Positions 30,550 through 44,210 of a DNA stretch of 64,000 nucleotides are shown piece after piece; position 1 is the first letter of the stretch, and the number at the start of each line of letters is the position of its first letter. The DNA comes from Cyprinodon diabolis. Its lineage: Eukaryota; Chordata; Actinopteri; Cyprinodontiformes; Cyprinodontidae. Where the stretch lies: positions 48,142,453-48,206,452 of the forward strand of contig CM060068.1 of assembly GCA_030533445.1 (NCBI GenBank), read 5' to 3'. Made by a program: the position numbers and the translations under genes. The notes below the pieces were generated by a model, which did not search any database, was not told the DNA's origin, and saw only the letters and a program-made list of their open reading frames with translations.

Positions 30550-31422
30550 AGAGCCAAGGACAGATGGACCCAGTATTCAAGGAGAGACAGTCAGTAGGAA
30601 AGTTCAAAAAGGTTTATTAAATTAAAACAAAAGCGGAGCTGTTGCTTGCGGACACTGCAGGATGGGAGCGGGGCACCGCTCAATCACAGACACTCTGCAG
30701 GAGAAACACAGGTAAGTGACCACGATCATCTGACAAGGATTATCTGAGTTGGTCACTTACCTGGTTTGACCGTCCAGACCTAGAATGTCCCCAAGTGCTG
30801 CAGTTCCAGAGGACATTCTGGAAGTTGATCCTGGTCAGGGATCCAGAACAGACAGTAACAGACAGAGACAGGCAGGATCCAGATCAGGCTGGAACAGAAA
30901 CAGGTGGCAGGATCCAGACTTCCAGGCATCCACAGGCTCCCAGGAGGGTTCAGAGTCTGACTGGGACCAGAAGCATGACCAGGTGGTCACGCACAGGAGC
31001 AGGCAGGCTCAGTGGAAGAGGGTAGCCGAGACAGGACGTGGAACCAGAACTTGAAGCTGGACTTTAAACTGGTCTCCTCCCTGGAGCCAGGCTTACTGGA
31101 TAAAAACTGAACCTCCCCACATATTGAGCCAAACCCCAGAGGACTCCGCGGGGGAGGAACAGTGGACAATCAGGAGACGAGACAAACACTAAAACCCTCT
31201 TTCCACTGGCTGCTAGGATCCAGGACATGAACCATGGAATCAAACTGAACAGACAGACTGACAGAAAGACAAGAAATGATCTGGCACTGAATGCTAAGGC
31301 TGAACTGAATATAACCAAGAGGAAACAGGTGAGAGGAATAAGTTATAATTGAGGCAGGGAGGGAAAACGGCAGGTGAAAGGAATGACTAATTAGGGAGGA
31401 GCAAACAGGCCAGATCGTGACA
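30550..31422 (-). repeat. Candidate solo LTR or similar terminal-repeat element
   Basis: The block begins TGTCAAGAGCC and ends CAGATCGTGACA, so it has TGTCA...TGACA ends. In reverse complement the start (TGTCACGATCTGGCC and then text rich in CACCTG) resembles LTRs of fish retroelements. No matching 4-6 bp target duplication and no second copy is seen, so this is tentative. The open frames inside have no known domain. Confidence 0.3.
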
Positions 31423-32526
31423 TTTTACATATAAAAAAAAATTAAAAGCTGACTAATAGCTTTGTGACACAATATTGGACCATGAATAACACAAATTTAC
31501 TTTTAAAAAGCCTCAGAAGGACAAGATTTATGTACAAAAAGTAAACCTGGACATGAAATTATGTTTTTGTTTTTATAGTGTAAACAAATAGTATTTATAG
31601 TGTTTTCATAAGTGTTTTTATAATGTTTTTTGTTGTTGGCATTCATGGGCTGATAACTTAGTATATGTTTGAATGGTTCTTGGTATACGTCTATTTTGAA
31701 TTTATAGCCCCCACTGGAGAAAACACCACCAGCCGCCGCTGCCTCTGAGGCCAGAACTCAGACATCAGTGAGAACAAAACTACAGATTTCATATATCAGT
31801 TTGTGGTCATGATGTGAAAATAGAGTTTTATCATTCTTCTTCTCTGGAAAGTTGTTGCTGCTTCTTTTTGTGAGAAAAGTTTGGGTCTTTATTTTTGCTA
31901 CCTAATTGAAAAAGAATGATGTAGTCATGTTTGTAGCCAAAATGGCTTTGGTGGTTAGTTTAGAACATGTTTTTCCATTTCCCCTACCACCGTCTCCCAG
32001 TTTAGTTTGTAATCAAGGCCTATGTATAGAAATGCTAACCACTTAGTATGTCAGAGAGAAGGCCTGCTGTAGCTCAGTGCCAGCTGCTGCTTCAGTTCAC
32101 CAGTCACGGTATCTCACATTTTAGATCAGCTTTAAGAATTATTTCTGAATTGAACATTTGCAGATAATTGTTCATGATTGATGCAACACTGGATTTAAAT
32201 CTACAAACATTATATTTTCATTTTTTTGTCCATCCACCTCTAGTCTGATCTCTAATTATGTCCCTCAGATTCAGATGTTTCCTGCTTCTTCTTCCTGAAA
32301 ACAGCAGCAGAAGGAAGACAAAGACGGATTCTGTCTATTTACGGCCTCCTGTGAAGAAAGAACAAGATTCCAACAGCGAAGAAGTTGAAGAAGGAGTTTG
32401 TGGGGTGAGCGGGGTTCTCAGAGAGACAGGAAAGGAAGAAGACAGAAGAGTTAGGGATGAAAACATGATACAACAAACAAACGAAACCGACAGCAGAAGA
32501 GAAACAGAAAATACAGAAACAAAATG
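31423..32526. other. Intergenic, nothing recognised
   Basis: AT-rich sequence leading into the GGAT array; no coding similarity. Confidence 0.4.
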
Positions 32527-35500
32527 AATGATGATGGATGCTGGATGGATGGATGGATGATGGATGGATAGATGGATGATGGATGATGGATGGATAGATG
32601 GATGATGGATGGATGATGGATGATGGATGGATGGATGATGGATGGATGGATGATGGATGGATGATGGATGGATGATGGATGATGGATGGATGATGGATGG
32701 ATGATGGATGGATGGATGGATGGATGGATGATGGATGGATGGATGGATGCTGGATGGATGATGGATGGATGGTGGATGGATGGATGATGGATGGATGGAT
32801 GGATGGATGGATGATGGATGGATGGATGATGGATGGATGGATGATGGATGGATGATGGATGGATGATGGATGATGGATGGATGATGGATGGATGATGGAT
32901 GGATGGATGGATGATGGATGGATGGATGGATGATGGATGGATGATGGATGGATGGATGGATGATGGATGGATGGATGGATGATGGATGGATGATGGATGA
33001 TGGATGGATGGATGGATGGATGATGGATGGATGATGGATGATGGATGGATGATGGATGGATGATGGATGGATGGATGGATGGATGGATGGATGGATGATG
33101 GATGGATGATAGATGGATGGATGGATGGATGGATGATGGATGTATGGATGGATGGATGATGGATGGATGGATGGATGGATGATGGATGGATGATGGATGG
33201 ATGGATTGATGGATGGATGGATGGATGGATGGATGATGGATGGATGGATGGATGATGGATGGATGATGGATGGATGGATGATGGATGGATGGATGGATGG
33301 ATGATGGATGGATGGATGGATGGATGGATGGATGGATGATGGATGGATGGATGATGGATGGATGGATGGATGGATGATGGATGGATGATGGATGATGGAT
33401 GGATGGATGATGGATGGATGATGGATGGATGATGGATGATGGATGATGGATGGATGGATGGATGATGGATGGATGGATGATGGATGGATGGATGGATGCT
33501 GGATGGATGATGGATGGATGGTGGATGGATGGATGATGGATGGATGGATGGATGGATGGATGATGGATGGATGGATGATGGATGGATGGATGATGGATGG
33601 ATGATGGATGATGGATGGATGATGGATGGATGATGGATGGATGGATGGATGATGGATGGATGATGGATGGATGGATGGATGATGGATGGATGGATGGATG
33701 ATGGATGGATGATGGATGATGGATGGATGATGGATGGATGGATGGATGATGGATGGATGATGGATGATGGATGGATGATGGATGGATGGATGGATGGATG
33801 GATGGATGGATGGATGGATGATGGATGGATGATAGATGGATGGATGGATGGATGGATGATGGATGTATGGATGGATGGATGATGGATGGATGGATGGATG
33901 GATGATGGATGGATGATGGATGGATGGATTGATGGATGGATGGATGGATGGATGGATGATGGATGGATGGATGGATGATGGATGGATGATGGATGGATGG
34001 ATGATGGATGGATGGATGGATGGATGATGGATGGATGGATGGATGGATGGATGGATGATGGATGGATGGATGATGGATGGATGGATGGATGGATGATGGA
34101 TGGATGATGGATGATGGATGGATGGATGATGGATGGATGGATGGATGGATGATGGATGGATGGATGGATGGATGGATGGATGGATGATGGATGGATGGAT
34201 GGATGATGGATGGATGATGGATGATGGATGATGGATGGATGGATGATGGATGGATGGATGGATGATGGATGGATGGATGATGGATGGATGGATGGATGGA
34301 TGGATGGATGGATGGATGATGGATGGATGGATGGATGATGGATGGATGATGGATGGATAGATGATGGATGATGGATGATGGATGGATGATGGATGGATGA
34401 TGGATGGATGGATGGATGATGGATGGATGGATGATGGATGGATGGATGATGGATGGATGGATGGATGGATGGATGGATGGATGGATGATGGATGATGGAT
34501 GGATGATGGATGGATGGATGATGGATGGATGGATGGATAATGGATGGATGGATGATGGATGGATGGATGAATGGATGGATGATGGATGGATAATGGATGG
34601 ATGGATGATGGATGGATGGATGATGGATGGATGATGGATGGATGGATGATGGATGGATGGATGGATGGATGGATGGATGGATGATGGATGGATGGATGAT
34701 GGATGGATGGATGGATGGATGGATGATGGATGGATGGATGATGGATGGATGATGGATGGATGGATGATGGATGGATGATGGATGGATGATGGATGATGGA
34801 TGGATGGATGGATGATGGATGATGGATGGATGGATGGTGGATGGATGATGGATGATGGATGGATGATGGATGGATGGATGGATGATGGATGATGGATGGA
34901 TGATGGATGATGGATGGATGGATGGATGATGGATGGATGATGGATGATGGATGGATGGATGGATGATGGATGATGGATGGATGGATGGTGGATGGATGAT
35001 GGATGATGGATGGATGATGGATGGATGGATGGATGATGGATGATGGATGGATGGATGGATGATGGATGGATGATGGGTGATGGATGATGGATGGATGATG
35101 GATGGATGGATGATGGATGATGGATGATGGATGGATGATGGATGGATGATGGATGGATGGATGATGGATGGATGATGGATGGATGATGGATGGATGGATG
35201 ATGGATGATGGATGGATGATGGATGGATGATGGATGGATGGATGATGGATGGATGATGGATGGATGATGGATGGATGGATGATGGATGATGGATGGATGA
35301 TGGATGGATGGATGGATGGATGGATGATGGATGGATGGATGGATGGATGGATGGATGATGGATGGATGATGGATGGATGGATGATGGATGATGGATGGAT
35401 GATGGATGGATGGATGGATGATGGATGGATGGATGATGGATGATGGATGGATGATGGATGGATGGATGATGGATGGATGGATGATGGATGATGGATGATG

Positions 35501-35913
35501 GATGATGGATGGATGGATGGATGATGGATGGATGGATGGATGATGGATGGATGGATGGATGGATGATGGATGGATGGATGGATGGATGGATGATGGATGG
35601 ATGATGGATGATGGATGGATGATGGATGGATGGATGGATGGATGGATGATGGATGGATGATGGATGATGGATGGATGATGGATGGATGGATGATGGATGG
35701 ATGATGGATGGATGATGGATGGATGGATGATGGATGGATGATGGATGGATGATGGATGGATGGATGATGGATGATGGATGGATGATGGATGGATGGATGG
35801 ATGATGGATGGATGATGGATGGATGATGGATGGATGGATGATGGATGATGGATGGATGATGGATGGATGGATGGATGATGGATGGATGATGGATGGAGAA
35901 TGGATGGATGGAA
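32527..35913. repeat. 3.4-kb GGAT/GGATGAT satellite-like array
   Basis: It mixes the 4-bp unit GGAT and the 7-bp unit GGATGAT in irregular order, with rare variants (GGATGCT, GGTGGAT, GATAGAT, TGTATGG, GGATTGAT). Rare variants recur at a fixed offset: TAGATGG at 33110 and 33833, TGTATGG at 33141 and 33864, GGATTGAT at about 33202 and 33925 (all 723 bp), and GATGCTGG at about 32749 and 33498 (749 bp). This shows a segmental duplication inside the array. The minus strand stays open for more than 1,100 codons in two frames (HPSI-type peptide) because neither unit makes a stop. Confidence 0.97.
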
Positions 35914-38900
35914 GTGTTTCCTGTATATTTCAGCCTTTTTCCATCCATATCTGGTGTTTCGTTCCATCAGGATGAGGGTTTGGTTCCCAGTAACACTGAC
36001 TCTGTTACTGGGAACTCTGGTCTTTGATGATGTTCTATTTAAAATGTCTGCAGTAACATTCGGAGTAAAGGTCACCACTGCCTTCCTCTAACCAGCAGCC
36101 TGAAATCCCTCCCAGGCTTCCATAGTCCCGCGTCCTGTTTCCATCAGGAAGGTCTTAGCTGAAGTGAAAAAGGAGGGAAGCATGTCAGCTGTTTGCTGGT
36201 TCCCCTTCCTTCTGTTTCTCTCATGACTAAACCAACATATCTGGTATTTTATGGAGTTTTATGAGCTTCTGTGATTTTATTTTAAATCTATGCTCTCTAT
36301 AAAGTCCTATCAGAGGATCTGTGTCACACGTGCTTTTCAAAGTCTTATTTTGTGGAGGCGCACATGTCTGAAAGGTGCATCTGGAAGCCTCTGAGATTTA
36401 GAGCTCTGCTGCTGCTGATCGTTCTCACATGTGCCATAAAAAACGAGCAGTGTGCAGATTACTGGCAGCCAGCTACATGTGGAAGGCAGCCCTGGCTCAG
36501 TGGACGGGGCCACGCCTCACCGTTTCCTCCCATCGCAAGGTCAGAGGCCTCTGCAGAAACATTGACTTCAGGTGTAGACCAACATCCTCACCACCCTCTG
36601 CACCACCCAACGGCCTGGTGGACATACCAGTCTCACCTCCACCAACATCCTGGCCCCAGTTAGACAGCTCGTCCGCCCGCTGGCCTCAGAGTGGGACCTC
36701 TTCACAGGTTGCACCCACGCACAGGAGGCCCAGCTATGTGCTGAGTGGAAGAAAGCCATTTCCTTAGTGGGACTCGGTGGAGGCTGAGCAAAGAGAGCAT
36801 TGAAAGCAGGGAGAGAAAATATTTCTGCCCAGAAAACAGACAGCTGGAGGGGCCTGGAGAGAAGGTCTGATCAGGAGATAAAAGCTCTGGGTTCTAATGT
36901 CACCCAGATAGCCTAATGGTTCTCATATGGTTCCAGTTAGTGCGGCATGAAGGAGAGGAACAAGAACTGAGCAGCTTCAGCTGCGTGTCAGATGGATGTT
37001 TATGTTTTTCCAAATGTGTCTGTGGAGCTTTTCTCCCAGCCTCTCCACACGGCAGAGACTCCGCCCACCTCTCCTGTGCAAACAGAACAGAGCAGCAAGC
37101 CAGAAAGGATCCAAGGTGGATTTACTTTTTAAGGCTGTAAAGAAGGCAAATATGGTGGCCCTCAGGGGTCAATCACAGCTACTCTAGCTATAGGCGATGA
37201 CCTCAGCTGCCTCCCTATACAGCCCCGTCTCTGGCCGACCAACGTTTCTTACCTTGGGACAGCTCTCTATAATAAGGTATGTTAAAGGGGAACGCCATTT
37301 TTTTTTTTACATTGGTCCTTTGATTTTCCGTTATTCCATCATGTTTTACTCTCCCATATGAGTTTAGTGTCATTTGGAGCCGTTCTGAAGATATTCCGTT
37401 AGGTTATATCCAGTAACGTCTTCCTATGGGCAACGACTTGAAGGCACAAACTAAACTGTTCATTTATTCTTTATGGTACGCCAGCATTCAGAACATGGAG
37501 GCCAATCACTGTCCCCCAGACATCCGCCGTTAGATTTTTATATTTATATATTTTAAAAACAAAGTGGCGCCGGTATGACGTCATCCGTGCGCGCTGGCTA
37601 CCGTTCATTCATCCTGTCCGCTGAACTGCTGCTAGTTTTCCTCACATGCCTGGAAGATGTCTAGAGCTGCTACCACAGATGATCTCGCTCTCCAGATGAA
37701 CGATTCAGATGAGCTAGAATGAATAGAAGGGGTAGACCATAGCCGCCTGTGGCCCGGGCTGCCTGTCACTACTCCAGTCTCTTTGAGATGACATGATGTG
37801 AATTGGAGCTATAGAAATAAACTGAATTGAAATTGAATTTAAATTAATGAGAATAAAAGATAAAACTCAACCAAAAGTCTCAAATTTCATGATTATCCAC
37901 AAATATCAAAGATAAAAAACCTTCCTGAAGCAAATGTCTGGTTGTCCTTCAGCTGTCATGAACTTTAGTCGTTTTATATTTTTAATTTTCCTCCATAGCA
38001 ACATTCAAACAACTAATTGCATCCAGGGGAAGTTTCCTCACACTTTGACAACCTGGGATTTACAGCAAGAACTTATTAGTCAGGTTCTTTGGCTCTAAGA
38101 TCAAATAATATTTCATATTTCTTTAGGAATCACCAGTCCAATATTTTCCTCATAGGAATCAGGATTAATGTGAGGAAAGATGCAATATAGTCAAAATATT
38201 GTTATTATAAATCTGCAAAATTAAACAATATAACTTGACTACAGATAAGAGATTAATTAATGCAGGTAAGAAATAAACTTATGGAGATAAAAAAATAAAC
38301 TAATGAAGATAAATAAAAACACAAAGGTATAGCCAGTAAGACCAAAACACAGACACATTTATCAGCTGATCTAAAGGAAAGACTTCTTAAATATAGATAT
38401 AATTATTTCAGGTACACATGATCTATTTTACTCTATGAGGCTTTATTAAAGCCCAAATTGAGTCTGGCTTTATGGGAGGCCTGACATAAACATTGGCTAG
38501 GATGCTGCACTTCCTGAGTTATTAAAAAAATCAAATCTGACTTTAAGCTCCACGCAAAGGTTATCATTCCACTCAATCCTCAGTCTCTTCCTACAACCAA
38601 TCACAGCCAAGAGCCTCCCTCTTAGGCGCTGCATCTGGTATACCACAATGAAATCAATTAGAGTATTTTTTCTGTTCCTATAAATCTAGAAACTGAGAAA
38701 AGGGAATTGATTTCCTAAAAATTTAGCTTTAGATGTGCATTTTAGAAGAGGAGCATGTATCACACTCCTTCTTGCAAGTTGTGAAAACGGTAAAGTCCCT
38801 TTAAATACCCACATGGACTCTGACATGGTTCATGTGTTCACTGTCCGTCCAGTTAAGCGTCTTTTGGGTGTGTTTGGCTGCTGGGTACCGTCATGATTAG

Positions 38901-39484
38901 CTCCATGGATACACCTGGCCTGACCTCCTGGACATGACGTCATTTCCCTGAATAATTCCCCTGGAGGCAGAGGCCATTCATCATGTCAATGAGAGAGCTT
39001 TTAAACGTCTGAGGTTCTCCGGAGTTCAAGGACACGCTGTGAATCAAACCCCACATGGTACGGTAGAGGCAGCTAATGAGTCTAACATGTGGGCTCCTCA
39101 TCTTCCACTGCTTCCATTACTCTGTGGAGAAATGTCTCATTTAGAGCCTCGACTGGCCAGTAAATACTGCTGAAACAGATGTATGTATGACATCTTATGT
39201 CTCATCTACTTTTCCCAGTAAAGTAATCGAAACACTTTTGCTCCCTTTCCTTATATTAAATTATTATTATTAAAAACAAACTAGATTCAATTTTCTGTTA
39301 TAGATGGATACAAAGTACTGTTAAATAGTGAGGAGAGGCAAACTAGCTTCTTTGCTTCTCCAGCATATTCAACACGTTTAGTTAGAAATAATTTCTGGAA
39401 ACTTCTGCATATAAACCTATTTAGTTACTTTTACTCCGGAGCCCCAAAACAAAATTTGTTTAAGCTGGATTAGTGCCTGGGTCC
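35914..39484. other. Intergenic, mostly unrecognised
   Basis: The frame at 36352-36663 and its neighbours show no known domain. Around 37270-37740 a block starting TTAAAGGGGAACGCC contains a short ATG frame (MSRAATTDDLALQMNDSDEL) like other first-exon-like frames in MITEs here. At 37772-37848 there is a scrap of the LINE 3' tail ('gagatgacatgatgtgaatt'). The rest is AT-rich with no signal. Confidence 0.4.
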
Positions 39485-41025
39485 TGATCCCTGGATCTGT
39501 ACCTTAGCCTGGATCTGTACCTTAGCCTGGATCTGTACCTTAGCCTGGATCAGTACCATAGCCTGGATCTGTACCTTAACCTGGATTGGTACCTTAGCCT
39601 GGATCGGTACCTTCGCTTGGATCAGTACCTTAGCCTGGATCAGTACCTTAGCCTGGATCGCTACCTTCGCTTGGATCAGTACCTTAGCCTGGATCGGTAC
39701 CTTCGCTTGGATCAGTACCTTAGCCTGGATCTGTACCTTAGCCTGGATCAGTACCTTAGCCTGGATCGGTACCTTAGCCTGGATCTGTACCTTAGCCTGG
39801 ATCAGTACCTTAGCCTGGATCGGTACCTTAGCCTGGATCTGTACCTTAGCCTGGATCAGTACCTTCGCTTGGATCGGTACCTTAGCCTGGATCAGTACCT
39901 TAGCCTGGATCGGTACCTTAGCCTGGATCTGTACCTTAGCCTGGATCAGTGCCTTAGCCTGGATCTGTACCTTAGCCTAGATCAGTACCTTAGCCTGGAT
40001 CTGTACCTTAGCCTAGATCAGTACCTTAACCTGGATCTGTACCTTAGCCTGGATCTGTACCTTAGTCTGGATCAGTACCTTAACCTGGATCTGTACCTTA
40101 GCCTGGATCAGTACCTTAACCTGGATCTGTACCTTAGCCTGGATCTGTACCTTAGCCTAGATCAGTACCTTAGCCTGGATCTGTACCTTAGCCTAGATCA
40201 GTACCTTAGCCTGGATCTGTACCTTAGCCTGGATCAGTACCTTAACCTGGATCTGTACCTTAGCCTGGATCTGTACCTTAGCCTGGATCTGTACCTTAGC
40301 CTGGATCAGTACCTTAACCTGGATCAGTACCTTAACCTGGATCTGTACCTTAGCCTGGATCTGTACCTTAGCCTAGATCAGTACCTTAGCCTGGATCGGT
40401 ACCTTCGCTTGGATCAGTACCTTAGCCTGGATCTGTACCTTAGCCTGGATCAGTACCTTAGCCTGGATCTGTACCTTAGACTGGATCAGTACCTTAACCT
40501 GAATCTGTACCTTAGCCTGGATCTGTATCTTAGCCTAGATCAGTACCTTAGCCTGGATCGGTGCCTTAGCCTGGATCAGTACCTTTGCTTGGATCAGTAC
40601 CTTAGCCTGGATCAGTACCTTAGCCTGGATCTGTACCTTAGCCTGGATCAGTACCTTAACCTGGATCTGTACCTTAGCCTGGATCTGTACCTTAACCTGG
40701 ATCAGTACCTTAGCCTGGATCAGTACCTTAGCCTGGATCTGTACCTTAGCCTGGATCAGTACCTTAACCTGGATCTGTACCTTTGCTTGGATCAGTACCT
40801 TAGCCTGGATCAGTACCTTAGCCTGGATCGGTACCTTAGCCTGGATCGGTACCTTAGCCTGGATCTGTACCTTAGCCTGGATAGGTACCTTCGCTTGGAT
40901 CAGTACCTTAACCTGGATCTGTACCTTTGCTTGGATCAGTACCTTAGCCTGGATCAGTACCTTAGCCTGGATCTGTACCTTAGCCTTAATCACTGCTTGT
41001 TCCTGGATCAGTTCCTGTCCCTTGA
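39485..41025. repeat. 18-bp minisatellite, about 85 units
   Basis: Unit GTACCTTAGCCTGGATCA, with the last base and neighbours varying (CAGTACC, CTGTACC, CGGTACC) and rarer TTCGCTTGG, TTAACCTGG and TTTGCTTGG forms. The 18-bp period keeps frame, so a 472-codon plus-strand frame ((Q/L/R)YLSLD repeats, 39617-41035) and a 177-codon minus-strand frame are both open. There is no signal peptide, no splice context and no relation to a known protein, so I treat it as a non-coding array. Confidence 0.93.
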
Positions 41026-41194
41026 CTCCAGATAAGGATTTTCCTCCTGTAATCTTGATAACTAACAATGTTTAATTTTAAATTTTTAATTTTACTTTTA
41101 ACCAACTAGATTGGCTGTTTTTCCAACCAATCTATTCTTAGAATCTATCCAAACTCTATCGATAAAGCTTATAGTTAGGGTGGCTCAGGTTATC

Positions 41195-41912
41195 CTGATC
41201 TATCTCTATAGTTATGCTGCTATAGGCTTAGACTGCTGGAGGACATAGGGACCCCCATTTCATCTTTCTGCTTCATTCTCTCTCTGTTCTCCTATTCTGC
41301 AGAATCTGTTAGTTCAATCTCTAACGTTCTGCTCTCTCTGCTTTTCCTCAGAGTAGCTTTGCCTCGTCTGTTCCTGTTTGGCTGTGACGTCATCCAGGAA
41401 AGAAACATCAGCTGTGCTGCTTCCATCAACACCCTTGTTTATAGATGTTGGAGATCGGCCTGTTTTCCAGTGTGGTCCTGTTTCTCTGGCCGTGGCTGGG
41501 TGGATGTGCTCTCTTCGTCCTCTGGCATGGGAGCTGCCTTGGAGCTCGTCTGCCTGGCTGTGTGTTTCCTGGACGGGGCCGCCTTTTGCAGCTGCTTTTT
41601 CTATGTCTGCTTCCGTCTCCTTGAACCCCAGTGGGCCTCAGCAGATGGCCGCTCACACTGAGCCTGGTTCTGCTGGAGGTTTCTTCCTGTTAAAAGGGAG
41701 TTTTTCCTCTCCACTGTCGCTACAAGCATGCTTAGTGTGAGGGATTGCTGAAGAGTCAATGAGTCAATGCAATCAACTGGTTTTCCTTAGATAGAAAACT
41801 TTGTATCAATTTGACTGTATGATCTGGTTGAACTGTAAAGTGCCTTGAGATGACATGTGTTGTGAATTTGGCGCTATATAAATAAACTGAATTGAATTGA
41901 ATTGAATTATCC
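41195..41912 (+). mobile_element. LINE 3' UTR, longest copy, with (TTGAA)n tail
   Basis: It runs from 'ctatctctatagttatgctg' through 'cctcagcagatggccgctca' to 'ggcgctatataaataaactg' and a (ATTGA)n tail. The front half matches 3262-3490 and the back half matches 7466-7928, 57560-57740 and 59033-59190, so this copy joins all of the partial ones. No RT frame remains. Confidence 0.72.
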
Positions 41913-43139
41913 AACTGACAGGAACTCTCCTACAAACTACCAAATCTTAGTGAGGCTGTTTAAATGCCTGTCGAATTTCTTGCCCTTTCGGAATAATTTC
42001 CCGGTGTGGTCACATGGTATCATGGCAGAGAGGCTTTGGACGTCGTCAATTATGGCCGCTCCCCTAAATGAATCACACCTGGACATGCGCTTCATCCACT
42101 ACTTGACACACACCTCGAAACAAAGCTTGAATAAAAAAGTAACTAGTGTTTGGATCTGTTTGTCGGATGATCTCTTATCAAAAAGTCGGAGAGAAATGAA
42201 CATCTCATGTTGCAGAAAAAGCAGGAAGTTCAGGATGAAACACTTTCCTGGAGGGAACCATTTCTGCTTGATATTGAGGGTCCAATGCTGCATGATCGGT
42301 CTTGCTTATCAAAGCAGCACACAGACACTTTGTCTCCTAAATCAATCCCACATGAAGTTGTGTTACTGGTATGCTAATGGTCCAGTGCACTGAAAGCCTG
42401 GGAATGCTCGAAGGGAAAGATTGGCGCTTTGACAATGGGCTCTCTCAAGGAAAATATCTGGCATTTATATTTTGATGCATCAAAACGCTCTTTGTTGTTC
42501 GTTTACTTAGAAGTGGTTTTCGCTCTAATGTTTTTGTTTAAATGGAGAAAAATAAGAATGACAACATTTTTTTATATTTATTTACCAGTTGTTTTTCGCT
42601 TTGATTTAGGATTAGATTTCATCCATTAACACAATGAGCCAAAGCAAAAAACACATTTTACTATGCTGTGTCTATGTATTTAGCCCTCTCAGTCTATTGC
42701 AACCAAATTCTTTCTGAAGGCCCCTCTTTAGTCACTAAGTAAAATAAAATCAGCTGATATAAAAATACTTCATTAAGTATTTTTGTTGGTTGATCTGCTC
42801 ATGATCTTTTCCACCAGTCCAAAAAAGGTCTGGTTGACTCTACCGTGTCAGGTCAATTAACTTCAACTAACAGGTCAACAATCCAATGTTGCCTAGGCAA
42901 CAATGCAGTGAATAGTAAATGTACAGGAGTTTTATTTTGTTATTGATCATCTGTAACCAACGTAAACAGCAGGCAGGTCAAGGAGAACGTTGGTGAGAAG
43001 TTTAAAATTTGAGGGGGTTTATAAACTAACATCGCACGGTTCTTCAGAGTAAACAGTGGTACAGTACAGGTACAGGTACAGGGTTCTGTTTTAACGCAGG
43101 TTTACTGTAGTCTCTACCTTTTTTAAACCTGAAATCAGG
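41913..43139. other. Intergenic, nothing recognised
   Basis: The 163-codon frame at 41902-42393 has no recognisable domain. No repeat partner was noticed. Confidence 0.4.
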
Positions 43140-44210
43140 GAAACTGAGGTCGTTTCTCAATTCACTTCATCCCGAGTACGGACTCGTGTTCTCGCCAAGT
43201 ACGTTCTTGAGAAGAACCCAGGAAAGTCTGGACTCGGGGAGAACAGGAGCACGCAGAATAAATCTGGATCAATTGGAACAGAAGCGTACAGATGACATCA
43301 CCACATTCAAAGCTAGTCTGGAGCTGCCTTTACCTCTTGTTATTAATAGAATATAGATAATAATAAATTCTTACTTTTTTTCATTTATTGGGAGAATAAT
43401 AATGAACACAGTCAGATTAAGACAAATCAGATGCACATTTTGCCAAATAAAACAAAAAAAAATCACCATCACAGCCAGCGGTCCTTCACACATGGCTATG
43501 CAGAGGGGCTAACGTTAGCCCCGGCCGCTGCTGACGGGCTAATGTTGGCCCTGGCCGCTGCAGAGGGGCTAACGTTAGCCCTGGCTGCTGCAGAGGGGCT
43601 AACGTTAGCCCCGGCCGCTGCTGACGGGCTAATGTTGGCCCCGGCCGCTGCAGAGGGGCTAACGTTAGCCCCGGCCGCTGCTGACGGGCTAATGTTGGCC
43701 CTGGCCGCTGCAGAGGGGCTAACGTTAGCCCTGGCTGCTGCAGAGGGGCTAACGTTAGCCCCGGCCGCTGCTGACGGGCTAATGTTGGCCCCGGCCGCTG
43801 CAGAGGGGCTAACGTTAGCCCCGGCCGCTGCTGACGAGCTAATGTTGGCCCCGGCCACTGCAGAGGGGCTAACGTTAGCCCCGGCCGCTGCTGACGGGCT
43901 AATGTTGGCCCTGGCCGCTGCAGAGGGGCTAACGTTAGCCCTGGCTGCTGCAGAGGGGCTAACGTTAGCCCCGGCCGCTGCTGACGGGCTAATGTTGGCC
44001 CCGGCTGCTGCAGAGGGGCTAACGTTAGCCCCGGCCGCTGCTGACGGGCTAATGTTGGCCCCGGCCAGAACAACATCCGGGGACTTTGTCCGTTCTCGGT
44101 CTGCTATTCTAGTGAATTGGAACAGTGCTAGGGCTGAGGCTGATGACGTTTCACGAGGACACGATAACGCACAAGTACACAGATTGAGAAACGAGTTTCC
44201 TCAGCTTCTG
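43140..44210. mobile_element. Candidate inverted-end element enclosing a 30-bp minisatellite
   Basis: CTGAGGTCGTTTCTCAATTC at about 43146 pairs imperfectly with GAGAAACGAGTTTCCTCAG near 44185-44203, and the pairing continues into 'gagtacggactcgtgttctcg' against 'cgaggacacgataacgcac'. Similar CG-rich text lies at 4080-4170. The array 43501-44066 lies between the arms. No target duplication was identified. Confidence 0.45.
43501..44066. repeat. 30-bp GC-rich minisatellite with 150-bp higher-order repeats
   Basis: Nineteen 30-bp units. Type A is CAGAGGGGCTAACGTTAGCC plus CCGGCCGCTG; type B is CTGACGGGCTAATGTTGGCC plus a similar end; A' has a CTGGCTGCTG end. The order is A B A' A B' | A B A' A B' | A B'' | A B A' A B' | A B', so a 150-bp five-unit block is repeated. 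Type A contains the perfect 18-bp palindrome GGGGCTAACGTTAGCCCC. Open frames on both strands are by-products. Confidence 0.95.

Noticed and set aside
30550..31422. Full LTR retrotransposon
   Set aside because: Only one TGTCA...TGACA block is present, with no second LTR, primer-binding site or gag/pol text, and the flanks show no clear target duplication.
32335..36078. Minus-strand open frames of 1247 and 1165 codons rich in HPSI
   Set aside because: They read through the GGAT/GGATGAT array, whose units cannot form a stop in these frames. No domain, no splice signals, and two overlapping frames are open at once.
39617..41068. 472-codon plus-strand and 177-codon minus-strand frames
   Set aside because: By-products of an 18-bp tandem repeat; no start context, homologue or splice signal.
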